Assembly (NCBI GenBank): GCA_050742975.1
Contig: JBOGDQ010000184.1
Location: 1-19,634 of the forward strand
DNA: 19,634 nucleotides
DNA from: JBDTGE01 sp050742975
GTDB taxonomy: Bacteria; Actinomycetota; Actinomycetes; Mycobacteriales; Jatrophihabitantaceae
Reading direction: 5' to 3'
Position 1 is the stretch's first letter; each line of letters opens with the position of its first letter. Shown in pieces: positions 6,467-12,651 of this stretch. The notes under the pieces were generated by a model that had not been told where the DNA came from, did no database searches, and saw only the letters and a program-made list of their open reading frames with translations. The translations under genes were made by a program, and so were the position numbers.

Positions 6467-7684
6467 ATGACCACAGGCTCTCGGCCCGGCACGAGGACGG
6501 ACACGCACGCCGCCGGCATTCCCCTGGGCCAATACGCCGGTGTGCCGGTGTCGGCGCACTGGTCGGTGGTGGTGATCCTGGCTCTCCTGACGCAGGTCCT
6601 CGCGGTCCGGATCCTGCCGTCCGCACATGCGGGCCAGCCGACGGTGGCGTACTGGCTGGTCGCGGCCGGCGCGTCGCTGGTGTTCTTCGTCGGGCTGCTC
6701 GCGCACGAACTCGCCCACGCTGTCGTCGCACGGCACTACAGCATCCCGGTGACGCGCATCAGGCTGTGGCTGCTCGGCGGGCAGACCGAACTCGGCGGTG
6801 ACGCCCGGTCGCCGCGTGCGGAGGCGCGGATCGCCGGCGCCGGGCCGGCGACGAGTCTGGGCCTGGGCGGGTTGCTCGCCGGCGCGGCGTGGCTGCTCGG
6901 CGGCTCCGGGCTGCTGGCCACGGCCTTGGTGTGGCTGGCGGCGGTCAACCTGCTGCTGGGCGTGTTCAACCTGCTGCCCGGTGCCCCGCTGGACGGCGGG
7001 CGGCTGCTGCGCGCCGCGCTCTGGCACCGCTCGGGCGACCGGGGCCGGGCCATGGAGGGCAGCGCCCGGGCCGGTCAGGCGCTGGGCACGTTGCTGATCG
7101 CGCTCGGCTTGGTGCAGCTGCTGCTCGGGGCGGTGTTCGGCCTGTGGTTGGCGCTGATCGGCTGGTTCGTCGTCGGCGCCGCGGCCGGCGAACGCTACGC
7201 CGCCCGCGGCCACCGGCTGCGCGGACTCACCGCCGCGGATGTGATGACCACACCGCCTGCCACCGCGCCGTCGTGGTGGACCGTTGCCGACTTCCTCATC
7301 CATCTCGCACCGGGCTACCGAGGGCAGCTGGTCTACCCACTGATCGATTTCGACGGCCGGCCGCAGGGGGTGCTCACGATGCGCGATCTGGATCGAGTGC
7401 CGGCTGCTCGGCGGGAGGACACCCGGCTGCGCGACGCCGCCCGCAGCCGGGTCCGCTCGCTCGCCGTCGCCCCAGACACGCCGCTGGCCGACGTGGTGCC
7501 GGCGATTCACCGACACGGCGGCGTCGCTGTCGTGGTCGAGGCGGACCTACCGGTGGGCACGCTGACCGAAGCCGATCTCGCCGCCGCGGCGATGCTGGCC
7601 CGCCTCCGCCAGACTCCGGCGCCCTTCGGTGAGCCGCCGCTCCTCTCGTCCGAAGCCGCAGCCGCCCCCGCCCGGGAAAGGTAG
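6467..7684 (+). CDS. Site-2-type M50 metalloprotease with C-terminal CBS domains
   Basis: A 405-aa intramembrane zinc protease. ATG 6467 is fixed by GGAAGGAGCGAGGAG directly upstream. Membrane segments lie at about 30-48, 60-85, 127-150, 152-170 and 200-230. The active-site motif HELAH is at 80-84, and the second metal-ligand motif, within NLLPGAPLDGG, gives D176. The soluble C-terminal part (about 245-375) has two CBS-like repeats (ADVMTTPPATAPSWWTV and VRSLAVAPDTPLADVVPAI), which usually sense adenine nucleotides. The architecture matches the Rip3-like/Rv2625c group, whose mycobacterial member is in the DosR regulon beside Usp genes. It is followed 11 bp later by an unrecognised gene and probably forms an operon with it. 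Confidence 0.93.
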   Translation: MTTGSRPGTRTDTHAAGIPLGQYAGVPVSAHWSVVVILALLTQVLAVRILPSAHAGQPTVAYWLVAAGASLVFFVGLLAHELAHAVVARHYSIPVTRIRLWLLGGQTELGGDARSPRAEARIAGAGPATSLGLGGLLAGAAWLLGGSGLLATALVWLAAVNLLLGVFNLLPGAPLDGGRLLRAALWHRSGDRGRAMEGSARAGQALGTLLIALGLVQLLLGAVFGLWLALIGWFVVGAAAGERYAARGHRLRGLTAADVMTTPPATAPSWWTVADFLIHLAPGYRGQLVYPLIDFDGRPQGVLTMRDLDRVPAARREDTRLRDAARSRVRSLAVAPDTPLADVVPAIHRHGGVAVVVEADLPVGTLTEADLAAAAMLARLRQTPAPFGEPPLLSSEAAAAPARER

Positions 7685-7695
7685 GGGGACCTGCT

Positions 7696-8388
7696 GTGCC
7701 GGGCGGCTGGTCGATGGACCGCCAGCAGCCCGTGCTGGCCGGTGACGGCACGGCCATGGTCCGGGTGGCGCTGGCAGCCGGCTCCACGACCGACCGGTCG
7801 GTCGGTGACCTGGCGACCGTGCGGGCGCTGATGTCCTGGGGTCGCGGCCGAGTCAACCTCTCCGCGGTCGAGGTCCTCCAGCAGCCGCACACCCCGGTCG
7901 GCCCGCGGGACGCGGCGCGGATGGCCTGGCAGTTGCGCCGCGCGGCCGAGCTCTGCGACCGGGAACGGGCGAGCGGGCTCGGGCTGTCGAGGCGGGAGGC
8001 GTCCGGTCTGGTGTGGGGATTCGCCTGCCCGGACGAGCCGCTACTGCTGTTGACCGAGGACCGCGCATGGGTGGCCGCGAGCCGGTCCGGTCTGTTGTTG
8101 CAGCTCGACGGGCGGGCAGGCCGGACGGTCCTGGTGCAGGGCTGGCGGGTGGGCGAGCCGAACGTGACTGCGTGTACTGATCGCGGTGTGCTCGAGCTGC
8201 GACGCGACGCAGCAGCTCGACTGCTCACCCGTCTCGCACCCGGCATGGACAGGGTCGCGGTCGCCCCGGTGCCGCTGCGGTCGGTCTTCTGTGGCCTGTT
8301 CGTCGGATTGGTCGATCTCGCCGCAGCGGCGTCGACGTCGGGCTCGGCCCTGCTGATCCGTCACGGCCCGGCCCGGCCCGGCTACTGA
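7696..8388 (+). CDS. Unrecognised 230-aa protein downstream of the M50 protease
   Basis: GTG 7696 is preceded by AGGGGG at 7-8 bases; an internal ATG six codons later is an alternative. The protein is soluble-looking for most of its length, with Arg- and Ala-rich helical stretches around 65-95. A middle part (about 105-160) has alternating strands, as in LLLLTEDRAWVAASRSGLLLQL. A weakly hydrophobic stretch lies near 195-220. I see no catalytic motif and do not recognise a family. The 11-bp spacing from the protease stop argues for translation from the same message. A substrate, adaptor or regulator of the protease is possible but unsupported. It converges with the PucR-type gene, with a 29-bp gap. 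Confidence 0.7.
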   Translation: MPGGWSMDRQQPVLAGDGTAMVRVALAAGSTTDRSVGDLATVRALMSWGRGRVNLSAVEVLQQPHTPVGPRDAARMAWQLRRAAELCDRERASGLGLSRREASGLVWGFACPDEPLLLLTEDRAWVAASRSGLLLQLDGRAGRTVLVQGWRVGEPNVTACTDRGVLELRRDAAARLLTRLAPGMDRVAVAPVPLRSVFCGLFVGLVDLAAAASTSGSALLIRHGPARPGY

Positions 8389-8417
8389 CGCCGTGGACTG
8401 TGTTGCCGCGTCGCGGT

Positions 8418-9641
8418 TCAAGAGCCGCCCGGCAACTCGTGTGTGGGCCAGTCGAGCAGCCGCGCTCCGAGCACTGCCGTGTGCAAGGCGAAGCGCTGCG
8501 TCGGATCGGCCGGGTCGTACCCGGTCAGCTGCCGGATCTTGGCCAGGCGGTAGGTGACCGTGCGCACGGACATGTGCAGCCGGCGCGCGGCCTCGGTGGC
8601 GACCTCGCTGGCAGCGAAGTACGCATCCAGCGTCGCCAGCAGCGGTTCAGCGCCGCCGCGGGACCGGGTGAGCCCGGTGAGCACGTCGTGCACCAGGTCG
8701 ACGATGGCGGCCTGGTCCCGACCCAGCACGCGGTAGACGAGCAGATCCCGCGCGTGCACGACGTCGGTGTCCAGGTGCAATCGCTCGGCGAGGGTCAGCG
8801 CCTCGCGTGCCTCCTCGTAGGAGCGGGCGATGCCGTACGCACCCGGGTAGGGCCGCCCCGCGGCGACCCGCCAGCGGCGACCGGTCCGCGCGCGTGTCAG
8901 CGCCTTGTGCAGGACCTCGGCAAGGTCGATCGCACGCCCCCGGGCAGCGGTCGGCGGGGACCCGGGAGCCAGAACTACCACCTGGCCCTCTTTGCTGGCC
9001 ACCAGGACGTCACGATCACCGAAGCGGTCGACGATCACCCGCTCGAGCCCGAGCGCGGTCGTGTCCGCGTCGGCCACGCCGCGCGCGGGCACGGCCAGCG
9101 CCACCTGATGCGCGCGGCCGAGATCGAGCCCGAACGGTTCGGCCCGCTCGACCATGCGGGAGACGTCCGCATCACCGCGCAGCAGGTCGTCGATGACCTC
9201 CCGGCGCAGCGACTCCTCCTGGCGGATCATCTGCCGCCGCGCGGACTGGTGCCCGTCGACCAGCACGGCAACCGCATCATCGATGACCCGCAGCACGGCC
9301 TCGGCCGCGGCACGCACCGCCGCGCCGTCCTTGACGCGCATCACCGCGGGCAGTTGCCGCCACAGCCGCCACGCCGCGGACAGGTACAGGTCCACCGCCC
9401 GGTCGGCCCCGACGCCCTGCTCGGCGGCCAGCCGGCCCAGATCCCGGATCGCGGCCAGCTCCCGCTTGCCCGGACGGCGGCCGCCGCTCGCCGCACCGGC
9501 CAGCAGCTCGAGGTACTCTCCGAGCAGTTCGGCCGGCGCGCCCGCCGCGGTCGCCGCCGCTGCTGCCACCGACTGCCAGGCCTGCTCCGGCACCTTCTCC
9601 GAGCCGCCGGCGCCTGGGCGGGTGCGAGCGCTTGTGCTCAT
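8418..9641 (-). CDS. PucR/CdaR-type transcriptional regulator
   Basis: A 407-aa regulator. ATG 9641 is chosen because GGAAGGG lies just upstream. An N-terminal helical part (about 15-150) resembles the RsbRD/PucR-like sensor helices (EYLELLAG, AVDLYLSAAWRLW). A central part (about 160-285) has the GGDEF-like fold seen in CdaR proteins. The C-terminal HTH (about 335-400) has the diagnostic pattern LLATLDAYFAASEVATEAA, then RLHMSVRTVTYRLAKI and LTGYDP, as in PucR C-terminal domains. Family members act as ligand-responsive activators or repressors in metabolism. It is divergent from the DksA-like gene across a region holding a perfect copy of the shared dyad (9703-9719). That makes it a prime candidate to bind the dyad; this is inference. 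Confidence 0.88.
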   Translation of the reverse strand: MSTSARTRPGAGGSEKVPEQAWQSVAAAAATAAGAPAELLGEYLELLAGAASGGRRPGKRELAAIRDLGRLAAEQGVGADRAVDLYLSAAWRLWRQLPAVMRVKDGAAVRAAAEAVLRVIDDAVAVLVDGHQSARRQMIRQEESLRREVIDDLLRGDADVSRMVERAEPFGLDLGRAHQVALAVPARGVADADTTALGLERVIVDRFGDRDVLVASKEGQVVVLAPGSPPTAARGRAIDLAEVLHKALTRARTGRRWRVAAGRPYPGAYGIARSYEEAREALTLAERLHLDTDVVHARDLLVYRVLGRDQAAIVDLVHDVLTGLTRSRGGAEPLLATLDAYFAASEVATEAARRLHMSVRTVTYRLAKIRQLTGYDPADPTQRFALHTAVLGARLLDWPTHELPGGS

Positions 9642-9675
9642 AGTGTCCCTTCCTTGCCCGTGGACGCCGTGGGAA

Positions 9676-9694
9676 TACCGGCACACTGCCAGTA
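9676..9694. promoter_or_regulatory. Imperfect dyad beside shared-motif copy 4
   Basis: TACCGGCA-CAC-TGCCAGTA has 7 of 8 arm positions paired. It lies 26 bp (centre to centre) from the perfect dyad at 9703-9719, in the PucR/DksA divergent region, so it could be a second operator. Confidence 0.3.
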
Positions 9695-9702
9695 CAGCCT
9701 GC

Positions 9703-9719
9703 TTGCCGGTGTTCGGCAA
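9703..9719. promoter_or_regulatory. Shared dyad motif, copy 4 (perfect)
   Basis: TTGCCG-GTGTT-CGGCAA, perfect arms. It lies 62 bases upstream of the PucR-type start (minus) and 107 bases upstream of the DksA-like start (plus). The position suits control of both genes. Confidence 0.55.
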
Positions 9720-9825
9720 TGCCGTCGCCGTGAGCTTCACCGACGGTGGCCCTGCCTAGCACCGCACCGATCGGCGATGGTGGGACATGCTCACCTACAC
9801 CGACACCTTGTCAGGAGACATCGTC

Positions 9826-10215
9826 ATGACCCGTCTTGCCCAAGCCGTGCGGTCCGAGCTCACCAGCCACCTGACCGAGCTGCGCGCCGCGCTCGAAGAG
9901 CAACGGCGCTTTCGAATCGAGCAGCTCGCCGAGCTCGCCACCGCCGCGACCGCACGCCCCGCGCCGGCGACCGACGCTGCCGGCGACCCGATCACCGTCG
10001 CACTGCGCGCCGGCGCGGAAGCTGCACTGACCGACATCGAGGCGGCACTGCGCCGCATCGAAGGCGGCTCCTACGGCACCTGCCGGCACTGCGACACCCC
10101 AATTCCCTTGGAGCGGTTGGAGATCCTACCCATGGTCGAACGCTGTACGCGGTGTCAACACGCGCACGAGAACCGCCGGACCTGGTCCGCCGCGGCATTG
10201 CGGCCCACCCGGTAG
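9826..10215 (+). CDS. DksA/TraR-type zinc-finger protein
   Basis: A 129-aa protein starting at ATG 9826 after AGGAGA. Residues 1-80 are mostly helical and resemble the coiled-coil hairpin of DksA/TraR proteins. A four-cysteine zinc finger follows: C86-x2-C89-x17-C107-x2-C110, in the characteristic context GSYGTCRHC and then ERLEILP. Family members enter the RNA polymerase secondary channel and modulate transcription, in some species with ppGpp. Actinobacterial relatives are diverse and some are stress-induced. A membrane-protein gene starts 10 bp downstream, so the two probably form an operon. The upstream divergent region holds the shared dyad. Confidence 0.9.
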   Translation: MTRLAQAVRSELTSHLTELRAALEEQRRFRIEQLAELATAATARPAPATDAAGDPITVALRAGAEAALTDIEAALRRIEGGSYGTCRHCDTPIPLERLEILPMVERCTRCQHAHENRRTWSAAALRPTR

Positions 10216-10225
10216 AGCGCAGCTC

Positions 10226-10684
10226 ATGTCGACCCTCACCGCCAGAACGGTTGGATCGGGCCCGAGCGTCGTAACGTCCCGCGAGCGGGTCGCGTCCTGG
10301 CTGATGTGGCTGGCCACGCTCGGAGCGATCTCGGCCTCGGTCAGCGCGCTCTACACGGTCCTCGCCGCGAGCGGCTCGACCAAGGTCGTGGAAACCTGGC
10401 GATTCTACGGACTGGTCGTGTTCGCCAGCCTGTTCGCGCTGCTGTCGCTGCGTCCGCACCACTACCGCGGCGTCTGGGAACTCGTCATCCTCAACAAGTT
10501 CGCGCTGAGCGTGACCGCCATCGGCTACGCGGTGCACGGCGGCATCGCCGAGACCGCCGCCGTCATCGGATACGACGGTGGCCTGACCGTGCTACTCGTG
10601 GCCGCGTACATCTGCGCCCGTGGGTGGGCAGCCGACGCCGTTCCGGTCGCGCCGGCTCGGCCTGCCGATCGTCAGCACAGGTAA
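10226..10684 (+). CDS. Four-helix membrane protein of unknown function
   Basis: A 152-aa protein. ATG 10226 lies 10 bp after the DksA-like stop, with only a weak ribosome site, so translation may depend on coupling. Four hydrophobic segments are visible, near residues 24-46, 60-76, 85-105 and 110-130. The C-terminal tail is Pro/Arg-rich. There is no recognisable active-site motif. Charged residues inside the segments (the lysine in WELVILNKFAL) suggest a DoxX-like or small-transporter fold, but I cannot assign a family. Its 3' end overlaps by 13 bp the 3' end of the convergent gene at 10672-10995. Confidence 0.7.
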   Translation: MSTLTARTVGSGPSVVTSRERVASWLMWLATLGAISASVSALYTVLAASGSTKVVETWRFYGLVVFASLFALLSLRPHHYRGVWELVILNKFALSVTAIGYAVHGGIAETAAVIGYDGGLTVLLVAAYICARGWAADAVPVAPARPADRQHR

Positions 10685-10995
10685 CCGGCGCGGACCTGCC
10701 CGCTGTGCGCAGCGACGTCTGTCGCCAGTCCGAAGATCCGTTCGGCCCGGTCCGCGTCCCGCCATCGGTGAGCGGCGACGAAGGCCGACCACAGCGACGG
10801 TGCGATGAGGTGCTGCGCCGAGTAGTCCAGCTCGCCCCAGGTGACGGCGAGCTCGAAGAGCTCCATCACCTCCTCGACGTTCTGATCGACTGCCAGCAGG
10901 CGATCATGGTGGGCCTTGGTGTCCCCGCAGAAGACGCAATGTCCCCGGCAGAATGCGTTCGGCAAGCGGCTGACGGTGCCGAGCTGATCGATCAT
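10672..10995 (-). CDS. 107-aa Cys-rich protein, full-length paralogue of the 1-227 gene
   Basis: ATG 10995 is preceded by GGAGGAG. The N-terminal part has C16-x3-C20-x2-C23, soon followed by AHHDRLLAV, with two adjacent histidines at 30-31. The core LFELAVTWGELDYS and the following Q-x-LI-x-P...W...FV are shared with the partial protein at the window start. The rest is helical and acidic (WRDADRAERIFGLATDVAAH), ending in Cys. The residues suggest a small metal- or cluster-binding protein; the C-x3-C-x2-C spacing superficially resembles radical SAM, but the protein is far too short. I do not recognise a family. It lies downstream of the DosR-like gene on the same strand, after a 102-bp gap containing possible DosR-type half-sites. 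Confidence 0.8.
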   Translation of the reverse strand: MIDQLGTVSRLPNAFCRGHCVFCGDTKAHHDRLLAVDQNVEEVMELFELAVTWGELDYSAQHLIAPSLWSAFVAAHRWRDADRAERIFGLATDVAAHSGQVRAGYLC

Positions 10996-11046
10996 CTCTC
11001 CTCCTCACCTGGCAAGCGTGTGCTGTGCCGCAGGTGCGGCCTCGCC

Positions 11047-11095
11047 GACAACAGTCTGAAAGCAGCAGTCGCCAGGCAGTAGGGCCGAAGGTCAC
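11047..11095. promoter_or_regulatory. Possible degenerate DosR-type boxes
   Basis: Between the DosR-like gene and the 107-aa gene are GAC-AACA-GTC (11047-11056) and GGGCC-GAAG-GTCAC (11082-11095). The second matches the DosR core GGGAC-N4-GTCCC at 8 of 10 positions in this orientation. The site lies about 90 bases upstream of the ATG at 10995. Weak matches like these are common by chance in GC-rich DNA. Confidence 0.25.
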
Positions 11096-11097
11096 TG

Positions 11098-11775
11098 CTA
11101 GGAGTTGAGGCGAGCTGCGGCGCCGTAGACAGCGGCCTGGGTGCGGCGCTGCATACCGAGTTTGGCGAGCAGTCCGGAGACGTAGTTCTTTACGGTCTTC
11201 TCGGCCAGGAACAGCCGCTCGCCGATCTGACGGTTGGTCAGCCCATCGCTGACCAGGGTGAGGATCTCGCGTTCGCGTTCGGTCGGGGAGGCGAGCCGCT
11301 GGTCGGTCTGCGCACCGTCGCGCAGTCGCGTGAGCAGCCGTTCGGTGACGGCTGGGTCGAGCAGTGACCTGCCGGCTGCTACCTGGCGGATCGCGTCGAC
11401 CAGCGAGGTGCCACGAATCTGCTTGAGCAGGTAGCCGGAGGCGCCGGCCATGATCGACGCGAGGATCGCGTCCTGGTCGTCGTAGGAGGTCAGGATGAGG
11501 CATCGCACCGCGGGCAGCGCGGAGCGGATGTCGCGGCAGACATCGATTCCGCTGCCGTCGGGAAGCCGGGCGTCGAGGACGGCGACGTCGGGCTGCACGG
11601 CGGGTATGCGACGCAGCGCCTCGGCGGCGGTTCCGGCCTCCCCGACTACGGCGATGTCGGCCTCGACGCCGAGCAGGTCGGCGATGCCCCGCCGTACGAT
11701 CTCGTGGTCGTCGAGCAGGAACACTCGCACCGGACGACCGCTGTGCGGCGGCATCAGTTCAGTGGAATGGTCCAT
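11098..11775 (-). CDS. DosR/DevR-like NarL-family response regulator
   Basis: A 225-aa DNA-binding response regulator. The receiver domain (about 15-135) has the acidic pair in LLDDHE (D22, D23), phospho-acceptor D68 in VAVLDARLPDG, the switch threonine in CLILTSY, and the conserved Lys in GYLLKQI. The LuxR-type HTH (about 155-220) contains GLTNRQIGERLFLAEKTVKN and LLAKLGMQRRTQAAV, almost identical to M. tuberculosis DosR, including the DNA-contacting EKTVKN helix. The start is uncertain. ATG 11775 has GAAGGA 11-12 bases upstream. ATG 11754 overlaps the kinase remnant's stop as TGATG and gives a DosR-like N-terminus. Its cognate kinase is reduced to a fragment, so it is an orphan here and may depend on a kinase elsewhere. 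Confidence 0.93.
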   Translation of the reverse strand: MDHSTELMPPHSGRPVRVFLLDDHEIVRRGIADLLGVEADIAVVGEAGTAAEALRRIPAVQPDVAVLDARLPDGSGIDVCRDIRSALPAVRCLILTSYDDQDAILASIMAGASGYLLKQIRGTSLVDAIRQVAAGRSLLDPAVTERLLTRLRDGAQTDQRLASPTEREREILTLVSDGLTNRQIGERLFLAEKTVKNYVSGLLAKLGMQRRTQAAVYGAAARLNS

Positions 11776-11925
11776 CGCAGCCGCGTTCCTTCTTGGGTGT
11801 GAGCTGACCTGTCGGACGGCCGGGTGGTGAGCGTGAGTGAGCCGCCATGCCGCGCGGCCCGCATTCTCATGTTGTCCAGGCCGCTGCGCCGTTCGGTGGC
11901 GCCGATGCCGACACCGTCGTGAGGT
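11754..11925 (-). pseudogene. 3' remnant of a DosS/DevS-like sensor histidine kinase
   Basis: In the frame ending at TGA 11756-11754, about 55 residues match the tail of DosS-type kinases. They start at DGVGIG (the ATP-binding G1 box), followed by SGLDNMRMRAARHGG and ending in GTRLRWTIPLN. Homology stops abruptly just before the G1 box, near 11918-11925. The GAF domains, phospho-acceptor His and N box are absent. Upstream DNA is instead the 3' end of a sulfotransferase-like gene whose stop is at 11938. The fragment has no start codon or ribosome site of its own. The stop overlaps the alternative DosR-like start as TGATG, the relic of an intact DosS-DosR operon. A sequencing frameshift does not explain it, because the upstream DNA encodes another protein. 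Confidence 0.8.
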
Positions 11926-11937
11926 TGGAAACGCCGG

Positions 11938-12651
11938 TCACAGCACGACCCTGACCGCGTGGAGCCGCTCGTAGTCCGGCCGACTGCGCTGCGCGGCATC
12001 GAGGGCGGCTCCGTGCAGTTCGATCTCGCGCGGCCGGTAGGGCTCGAAGCCGGTGGAGGCGAGGACGGCGTGGTACCAGTAGGGCGCCCACACTCCGTCG
12101 GACTCGCGTGGTCCGGCCGGCCAGTGCAGCATCGCCTGGGTGAAATCGGCATCGATGTACCGGCACAGCCAGCGCAGGTACCCCTCGGGGTCGCGCAGGA
12201 AGTCCGCGGAGTCGATCACCGGCGGTGTGCCGCCGAGCTGGGCGTAGAGCTCGGCCTGCTGCACCAGCCCGATGTCCTCGGCCACGACGTCCGCCCGCGA
12301 GCGCACGTACGAGGCCACCACCTCGGCCGGATCCCGGATCAGCAGAACGTTGGTCAGCGACGCGATCCAGTCGCGCGGCAACTGCGGGAGAAGGTGATGG
12401 GTCATGTGCTTCTGGTAGTAGATGCCCTCGACCGGAGCGGTCAGCTCCGCGACCACCAGCGGCCACGCCCGCTGCCCGGCCGCGATCACCTGCTCCCGGC
12501 CGGGGTGGCCCAACCCGGTTTCGGCGAGGTAGTACGCGTAGAGCGGCTCGTCGACCACCCTGCAGTCGGGCCGGTTCTCCCACGAACGCATCAGCGCCGT
12601 CGAGATGTTTCGCGGGCCGGACCACACGGCCAGCCGGACGCCGGAGGTCAT
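11938..12651 (-). CDS. Sulfotransferase-like P-loop protein
   Basis: A 237-aa protein starting at ATG 12651, overlapping the aminotransferase stop as ATGA, so translation is coupled. The N-terminus reads VWSGPRNISTALMRSWENR, a sulfotransferase-type phosphate-binding loop after strand one. RDPAEVVASY (about 103-112), the region that contacts the 3'-phosphate of PAPS in sulfotransferases, and YQKHMTHHLL also fit. There is no signal peptide or membrane anchor. Similar P-loop proteins occur beside, and in plants fused to, class IV aminotransferase-like domains, which supports a joint function. The substrate is unknown, and the reaction could be something other than sulfation. The gene ends about 20 bp before the kinase remnant. 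Confidence 0.85.
   Translation of the reverse strand: MTSGVRLAVWSGPRNISTALMRSWENRPDCRVVDEPLYAYYLAETGLGHPGREQVIAAGQRAWPLVVAELTAPVEGIYYQKHMTHHLLPQLPRDWIASLTNVLLIRDPAEVVASYVRSRADVVAEDIGLVQQAELYAQLGGTPPVIDSADFLRDPEGYLRWLCRYIDADFTQAMLHWPAGPRESDGVWAPYWYHAVLASTGFEPYRPREIELHGAALDAAQRSRPDYERLHAVRVVL

Noticed and set aside
5762..7516. A 584-codon minus-strand open frame
   Set aside because: It lies opposite the M50 protease and only joins the frame of small genes by lack of stops. The translation is Arg/Gln/Pro-rich with no recognisable domain.
8403..8419. TTGCCG-N5-CGGTTC between convergent genes
   Set aside because: Only one half matches the shared dyad, and the region has no promoter.
8400..10274. 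A 624-codon open frame on the plus strand opposite the PucR-type gene
   Set aside because: It is antisense to a clear PucR/CdaR protein and runs through the DksA-like gene. Its composition is the Arg/Gly/Pro-rich pattern of GC-rich shadow frames.
10672..10995. Radical SAM enzyme from the C-x3-C-x2-C motif
   Set aside because: The protein has 107 residues, too short for a radical SAM barrel, and the paralogue lacks the third Cys.
11754..12152. An intact small histidine-kinase-like gene
   Set aside because: Only the last 55 codons are kinase-like; the rest of the frame is the out-of-frame shadow of the sulfotransferase-like gene.
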